This document shows, piece by piece, positions 58,400 to 64,000 of a stretch of DNA of 64,000 bases. The DNA is from Flammulina velutipes (lineage: Eukaryota > Basidiomycota > Agaricomycetes > Agaricales > Physalacriaceae), in contig CM022376.1 of assembly GCA_011800155.1 (NCBI GenBank), positions 1,674,001 to 1,738,000 of the forward strand, in the 5' to 3' direction. The translations under genes and the position numbers were made by a program. Positions within the stretch are counted from its first letter, which is position 1. Each line of letters starts with the position of its first letter. Under the pieces are notes generated by a model. It was not told the DNA's origin and made no database searches. It saw only the letters and a list, made by a program, of their open reading frames with translations.

Positions 58400-59250
58400 A
58401 GGATGGTGTCAGCAAAGAACTAGCCTACGATGGGCCAGGAGACATACACCGAAGAAGGCCTTTTCTCCTCATCTGTGTACGAGCTCGGTTCAGGATTGGT
58501 CCCAAGACCAAGTTCAACCACCGCTTGGGATATGGCAGTGGCAACTTCGATTCGATGAAGTAGTGGCCCTCTCGTCCGTGTGCAGTCTCTGGGTTTTTGA
58601 CGATTGCTTGGAACAGAGTGATGTAGAAATTGACGGCTGGAATACAATCAGCGTCACTACATCGCCATAGTTGAAACATACTCACTGTCATCGACGGATA
58701 CGTTGTGCCAGACGTCGAGACCGTCGCCAATGATGCCGCCTTGCCTTCTATATATGATGTTGGTCTTGATGCTGGCGGGGAATTGGACGGAATGGGTGTT
58801 CTGTACGCCGAAGTCAGCAACAGCTCTGTGAGCCAGCCCATACATTGTTGAGGGGGAGGACAAAGTATGATCGGTGTAGCCTATACCCCGAGGTCAGTGA
58901 GCCATCAATGAGCATGTATACTGTATTGACCTTGTTTATCTGCGTCCAATATCAAGAGATCGGTCTTTCTATGGATCTGGCTTTCGGGGATTGCTGCTAG
59001 TCGGTGCCAGATGAGTGCGGGTTTCGAGCCGTCTGCTTGGTCTTTCCCGTCCAAGATTTCTCTCGTCGACGCATGCGAAGTTGCGAAGACGACGTCAGCT
59101 TTGGATGCGGCGTCGCCAACGATCACCCTGTCCAGAGCGCGCAAAGGCAAAGGCCGCCGAGCCCACTGCTCGGTCGTCCATCCGCATCGTGGAGGCCTCT
59201 GCAAACGTGAAGAAGGCAATGCGCCTGGCAAAGGCAGCAATCTTACCCGT
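58400..59250 (-). pseudogene. NAD(P)-binding epimerase/dehydratase-like protein, decayed
   Basis: Minus-strand pieces match the basidiomycete NAD-dependent epimerase family: VIVGDAASKADVVFATSHAS (normally DKADVVFH), LIWHRLAAIPE in place of the LIHTSGT motif, a VQNTHSVQFPASIKTNI stretch, RRQGGIIGDGLDVWHNVSVD (the family's G...WxxVHIDD), ITLFQAIVKNPETAHGREGH and YFIESKLPLPYPK. Frameshifts separate these. The N-terminal glycine motif is not seen. Confidence 0.65.
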
Positions 59251-60798
59251 GTATGCCAGGACGCACGCCCGCAACCTAGACGCCTGCAGCAATCTTACAT
59301 TTGCGTCTGGGGTAGGATTCGGAAAAATATTAAATACACATTCTAGTTATGTCGTTAGGAATGGAACACCACCTCGACATCGTGAGGGTGAGACGTACCA
59401 GCTGCGAATCAATCAATACAAGCGAGTTACAAAGCAGCTAGACAAAGAGTTAGTCAAAGAGATACACAGGGAGTCATGGACATACTGATTGGAGAACTTG
59501 AAGCGAAAGGACGTCGCGATGACAAAACAACTATACTAATAAGCTTCAGCCACTCGGCGTTCACCGTCAAACTATATATAGGTACTACGAAGTTGAATCA
59601 ACGATAGTACCTCCTAGTAGCGTATATTAATAATCTGTGCCCATTCACCAAGTGCAACGTGACCAACGCCGTTCTGGCGAACGGCTCGTGGGTATACCGG
59701 CGTGGCCATTGTGCACTCGGTTGTCAATACTTCACGTTTGAAGACTGACCAAGTGAGGTCAGTTCAATGCAGGGTGCAATTGAAGTTTAGTGAATGCTCA
59801 CACTATATTGCCTCGTACCGCCCCGGGAGCGATGGTATGATCACTTTTCCCGCGAGTCAAAAACGGCAGAAAGACGTGTCGAATCCATATCGGGACTCGA
59901 GAGTGTAGGTGTCGTCCATCCATCCAGTCGACTTTCGTTATGGGGTGACAATCACAATCGTGAGGTCAGCATTCATGTGGTAAGATCCAAGTCAAACGAG
60001 CACTTACACTGCGTTTCGGGCGCAAATGACATGCATAACACGTCCTGTAATACAGCCATTTGAGAAAATGATATTATATCCATATCCCACTATGCATCAT
60101 ATTGAAGTCCGTCGTTGGAGACGTTCCAGGCCACAAAGACGATAGCGATAGAGTGTGATAATGGGGTTGTGACAAATATCATCCAGACTAATGATATAGA
60201 GGTCAAAATTAGCAGTAGAAACAAGTGTGCGCCACATAGACGTACCTGGAGCACGAGTGCATCGGACATGATGGTTAACGCGCGACGTATAAGTTGATCA
60301 GTAGAGAGCGTGAGTTTGCCTAATTCGACGAGTTAGTAGCTGCAAGGCGTGATATCGAGAAGGAAATACATACGAAAGCAATCAAAAGATTGTATTCACC
60401 CCCATACGGATACCGTTAGGAATGGGAAACTGGCGTTCGAATCGGGCGCTAATTGATGCGTTCTAATGAGAAGGGGAAGTCAGTCAGTGCAGACAGCGAG
60501 AAGACGAAAGAATACTCACCTCGATGTGTCTTGTCGCGTCGATATCGATATATCGAGGAGTCGCTCGTCAGAGGGGTGTTGACCGTGTGCCTTTTTCTGG
60601 ACGAGGTTTGAAGGAAACGAAGACACCGCATATCGAGTTGTATGCCGTTCGTGATATTGAATAGGCCATTCTCGTCGAAGCGCACACCGGTCGCGTCGGT
60701 ATACCGACGAGCCGTTCGTAAGAACGGTGTCGACCGTGTGCTGCGTATCGAATAGGAGGTGTCTAAATTTGTTGAGCAGGAATGCAGGAAGTACAGGC

Positions 60799-60858
60799 GA
60801 TATAGGAAGCAGACGCACCATAAGTCCGGATATAGGAAGCAGACGCACCATAAGTCCG
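60799..60858. repeat. Exact 30-bp tandem duplication
   Basis: Two identical units, each starting GATATAGGAAGCAGACGCAC, lie head to tail with no gap. Identity of the units suggests a recent event. Confidence 0.9.
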
Positions 60859-61650
60859 ATTCTTGAAATCATTATGTCTAACGGTGGATGAGAACGGCTG
60901 CGAAAACACTGTTGTTTTTGACATAAGTAAGCAAACGAAGGAAGGGACGTGCAAATACGTACCAGTCCGCAGTCTCCATTCCCGTCAATCCTATGTGATA
61001 GCGCTTATCCTATATAGTACTCTAAGGGTACGAAACGAGTATGGTGCGTTAGAACATACTGGATTAGTTGAGATACGAGGACGTCGATGTTGGTAGTACG
61101 TTGCTCATTGAAATGCTATACAAAATGTTAGCGTAAATAGAGCAGCGAGCAATGAGATAGAAATATACCAATAGTCGCGTCTGTGCCCGATGTCGAGCAT
61201 ATTCTCGAGAGCGTCGAAAAGGGAATTGAAGACAAAGTAGAGTTGTATGAAGGAAGATAATGAATAAGAGAGAAAAAGAGACAATGGGAAGGAATGATGA
61301 TACTCAGCTAGCTAACCTATCGAAAGAAGAGCCCCAAGCTGTGGAAGTACGGAATGAGCTTTGATGAGAAGATGGTGGCGGCGCGTATGTCGAATTCTGT
61401 TGAAAGTGACCTTGGGATATACATCTTAGACGTGTATAAGGTCGTACTTAGGCGGCGCCTTGGACCGCTGAAGGCTCGACCGTCCAAGATGATGATCGTA
61501 GCAGTGTCCGTCCCTGTTGTATGGCGAAAACAAACAAACAGCCAATTAGAATCACGTAGAGAGGATGAATAAAGGCATAATAATAGCGTAAGACGAGAGC
61601 AACGAGAGCGTCAAGAACGGCAATTATGATGGTAAGAGACAACAAACGAA

Positions 61651-61698
61651 CGAATCAACGGCACTCGCCTAGAACGAATTAACGGCACTCGCCTAGAA
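61651..61698. repeat. 24-bp tandem duplication
   Basis: Two units of CGAATYAACGGCACTCGCCT plus AGAA with one difference (C or T at the sixth base). It borders the dispersed repeat that starts at about 61,699. Confidence 0.85.
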
Positions 61699-61905
61699 CA
61701 CTGTCCCGTGACCTCGATCGTGTATTGTTCAACGCGTCGAGCGTATAGGTGGAGGTGTGAATGAAGGAGCCAAAACATGAATATAAGAGTCATACTTACA
61801 TGAAGAAGAGCAAGAGGGAAGTAGATGGATGGTGTCCTTTTTAACGAAACGTCCACCTGGATAATTCGGAGATGGCAAGACATGAGGGTGCTCCAGGTAT
61901 TTTCT
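61699..61905. repeat. Dispersed repeat, second copy of 36,125-36,300
   Basis: Shares GTCCCGTGACCTCGATCGTG, AACGAAACGTCC and GTGCTCCAGGTA with the other copy in the same order. The copies differ by many substitutions and indels, so the duplication is old. Confidence 0.55.
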
Positions 61906-63339
61906 GTGACATGCAGAAGGTCCTGGTTTCTGATACTCACTCAGAACTCCATTCTGATCATTGCCAGCGTTATCGGTGTGAGAGAGATGCAATTCATTAT
62001 CATACTACGCGATACATCTGATTCTATAGCTAAGTTGTACGTTGTACATACCCTCGTAGAGCGCTCATATTACTCTCCGTCCGTTGTCCCGTCTGGACGT
62101 CTCGAACTACCCCGGCAGCCGATATCACGATGCGATGAATGACGGAGTGGCGCCACGGACAGACCTGTTTGGCACTCGCGCGGACGTAATAGGCATAATC
62201 TATCTATTTCAAGGTCAGAAAACGTCAGAGTCCAGGAGTGAATAACACAACTTTATTCGTATCCAAGTCATCCTGCGAGGGACCCAATACCGATACCCGT
62301 AAGCTCCAGAAGAGATCTATTTTCAACCTTGAAATCCAGGTGTGTTTTCGCACCGAGCTAACTACAATAACGCGTTATCAAGGTGAGGATAAGAGTAGAA
62401 GATGAGAATTAATATTCGCATGTTGCGTATTTCCGCATTTTAGGCTTGAGCTCTACGGGGACACTCACGGACACTCACGGACAAGCTCTTCGACTGTGTG
62501 GCGTAATGTGCTGACTACGACGTAAGAGTTTGCGCGAGAGGCCTGGTGTCAATAGCAGTGGATAACAAGATGTCTATGTCTGTTTTCTTGGTCAGAAGAG
62601 AGGGTCGAAATCGAAAGCAAAAAGACATACCAATGGCCTATTATAATTCATTCGAGCGTTCCTATGCTTGAGTAATGATTCCCGTATATTCGGCGAGCAT
62701 AGCTCTGTAAGGGCAAGGGCAAGGCGAACATAAGAATTGCGCATTCTCTTCTGAGTGATAATATATACACTTCAAATGGGTAAAAGGATACACTGCCCTT
62801 GCCTTTTCAGAAAGAAGCAGAAGGATAGTGGTACTCCGCCGGGAGTAGTGCCCAGAATGGTCGTGATTCACAGTCATGACAGCCAGTCGCAGAATTGTAC
62901 ACTAGACAGCAAGTCCAGAGTCCATCCCGTTCCATGATGTTTCGTAGAGGTTGTCAAGCTTGTGTACGTAATCAGGCTACTCACTGACATTTTCTGTTGC
63001 TTGAAATCCTATTCTTTCTTGGTATTATGGATGAAAAAATGCTATCTAAATCAGGTCATGCAATGCATATGCCTGAGCGCCATGTCGACCATGTCGACGC
63101 ACATAACTCAAGCCTCCAACCCCTCATAGTGACGCGCGTAGCAATATGATAGCATTACTTACAATAAATATCCATATAATGAATTATTATCTTGCCCGTA
63201 GTCATACAGAGGTCCATGGAAGCGACAGAAATTATGGGGAATAAGAATACACATGCATAGAATGGAGAGCGCCTGAATTTGGGTGAAATGATCTCAAACG
63301 ATCGCCTTCCATGTGCCACGTTCGACCAGTTCTACGAGT

Positions 63340-64000
63340 CGTCAGAATCGGAAGAACGGGAATTGGTAGACTAACCTTGACGGAACAGCGGCAAGAGCAC
63401 TATCATGACTGTCATGAACACCAAGAAGATACTCAGTATGCAGCGCTTGATCCAATCGAAGACAGGGCCTGAGTTGGTCTTGAAGGAACTGCCCATCACT
63501 TGTATATCCCCTAACAGGAATGCTGGTCATCAAGCTTCCCAAAAACACACTGATAATGTTCAAAACGGTGGGTAGGCGACGAAGAAGAAGCAACTTACTG
63601 GTCAAGATAAACCAGGACGCCCCCTAGTAGAATGTCAAGAAGCGGAGCGGAGGATGGTACCGAAACTTTCCACATTGAAAGTATTCCGTATGCCTGATCC
63701 TGCCACCCCGACCGAATTCGTCCATGCCTGCGTAGATATCCTCGTTCAGATGCAGACCCTTCTTCGGTACACCACCACGAGTATTCATGAACAAAGGATA
63801 TACGGGTAACGCAGCTTTCCGCCGATCCAAGCCACGGGTGGTAGAGCGTCCTTGAAGTCTTGACCCCACTGAGCATACGGGTTCTGTGCCGTCGACACCT
63901 TGAGTTCCTGGTTGGCGTCGATGAGCTGGACGCTGGAGGTATTCACCGCGGTAGAAGATAATGGCGTGAAGCTCAATGCGGAACTTGGAACTTGGGCCTG
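63340..64000 (-). pseudogene. FKS1: 1,3-beta-glucan synthase (FKS-type) fragment, decayed, runs off the window
   Basis: Minus-strand pieces of the conserved catalytic region: [88 protein letters not shown], and later a piece matching YTSSGQF in the form GYTSDGQF. Frame changes occur between the first four pieces. A large deletion removes the stretch between QCGK and RFLTFY (about 40 residues in FKS proteins), and the next part is frameshifted. FKS is the plasma-membrane enzyme making cell-wall glucan. This copy cannot work. Confidence 0.85.

Larger units (their letters stand above)
59251..63339. other. Gene-poor, repeat-rich region
   Basis: About 4 kb without a supported gene. It contains an exact 30-bp tandem duplication (60,799-60,858), a 24-bp tandem duplication (61,651-61,698), similar stretches around TGACCGTGTG and TCGACCGTGTGC (60,570 and 60,730), and one copy of the dispersed repeat shared with 36.1 kb. 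Open frames are short and Arg/Ser-rich. Confidence 0.5.

Noticed and set aside
59004..59488. Plus-strand open frames of 110-157 codons
   Set aside because: They lie antisense to the epimerase fragment, are Arg/Ala/Ser-rich, and have no domain or splice support.
1..64000. tRNA or rRNA genes
   Set aside because: No cloverleaf with the conserved A and B box sequences was noticed on either strand, but I could not run a structure search, so short RNAs may be missed.

Overview
This is nuclear DNA of a filamentous basidiomycete, most probably a mushroom-forming Agaricomycete. Genes are split by many introns of about 45-60 bp with GT-AG ends, and the families present (DUF6534 seven-helix proteins, DUF6535 membrane proteins, F-box/LRR proteins, a multi-exon P450, a KDZ transposase with a CxC-type zinc finger) are typical of that group. 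Gene models were built by hand from splice sites. A model whose exon lengths sum to a multiple of three with intact junctions is called intact. Family names come from motif recognition, not from a search.

Left part (1-14 kb): the end of an unrecognised gene, a GNAT acetyltransferase-like gene with an odd N-terminal half, a disordered Ser/Arg/Gln-rich protein, an intact P450, a head-to-head pair of hypothetical genes, a protein with a CxxC...H...H...C motif, a hydrophilic LEA-like protein and a secreted SurE-type phosphatase.

Middle part (14-38 kb): a duplicated, rearranged region. Three DUF6534 genes lie here (14.5-16.2 kb intact, 16.9-19.0 kb broken, 30.9-32.6 kb apparently intact), each with its upstream region copied too. 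An F-box gene and a dead GT90 glycosyltransferase diverge from a segment at 20.7-21.3 kb that recurs at 28.6-29.2 kb without working genes. A short-chain dehydrogenase is cut off where the third DUF6534 duplication begins. A large intact DUF6535 gene, a small membrane-protein gene and an LRR-like gene lie among them.

Right part (38-64 kb): the main find is an 11.6-kb DNA transposon at about 39,524-51,122. It carries a complete 10-exon KDZ-superfamily transposase and five further intact genes: three on the minus strand beside the transposase and two related genes on the plus strand, around a shared divergent promoter region. The ends hold palindromic subterminal repeats (core GTGGTTATAACCAC). 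A 7-bp repeat (GTTGTTT) flanks both sides like a target-site duplication, and a 187-bp tandem array lies near the right end. The element splits a decayed STH1/SNF2 chromatin-remodelling ATPase gene: the motor half is at 51.1-53.6 kb, and the end of the motor with the bromodomain is at 38.3-39.5 kb. Farther right, all on the minus strand, lie broken pieces of VPS13, an NAD-dependent epimerase and 1,3-beta-glucan synthase, then repeat-rich DNA without recognisable genes. An intact multi-gene transposon thus sits in a graveyard of housekeeping-gene fragments.
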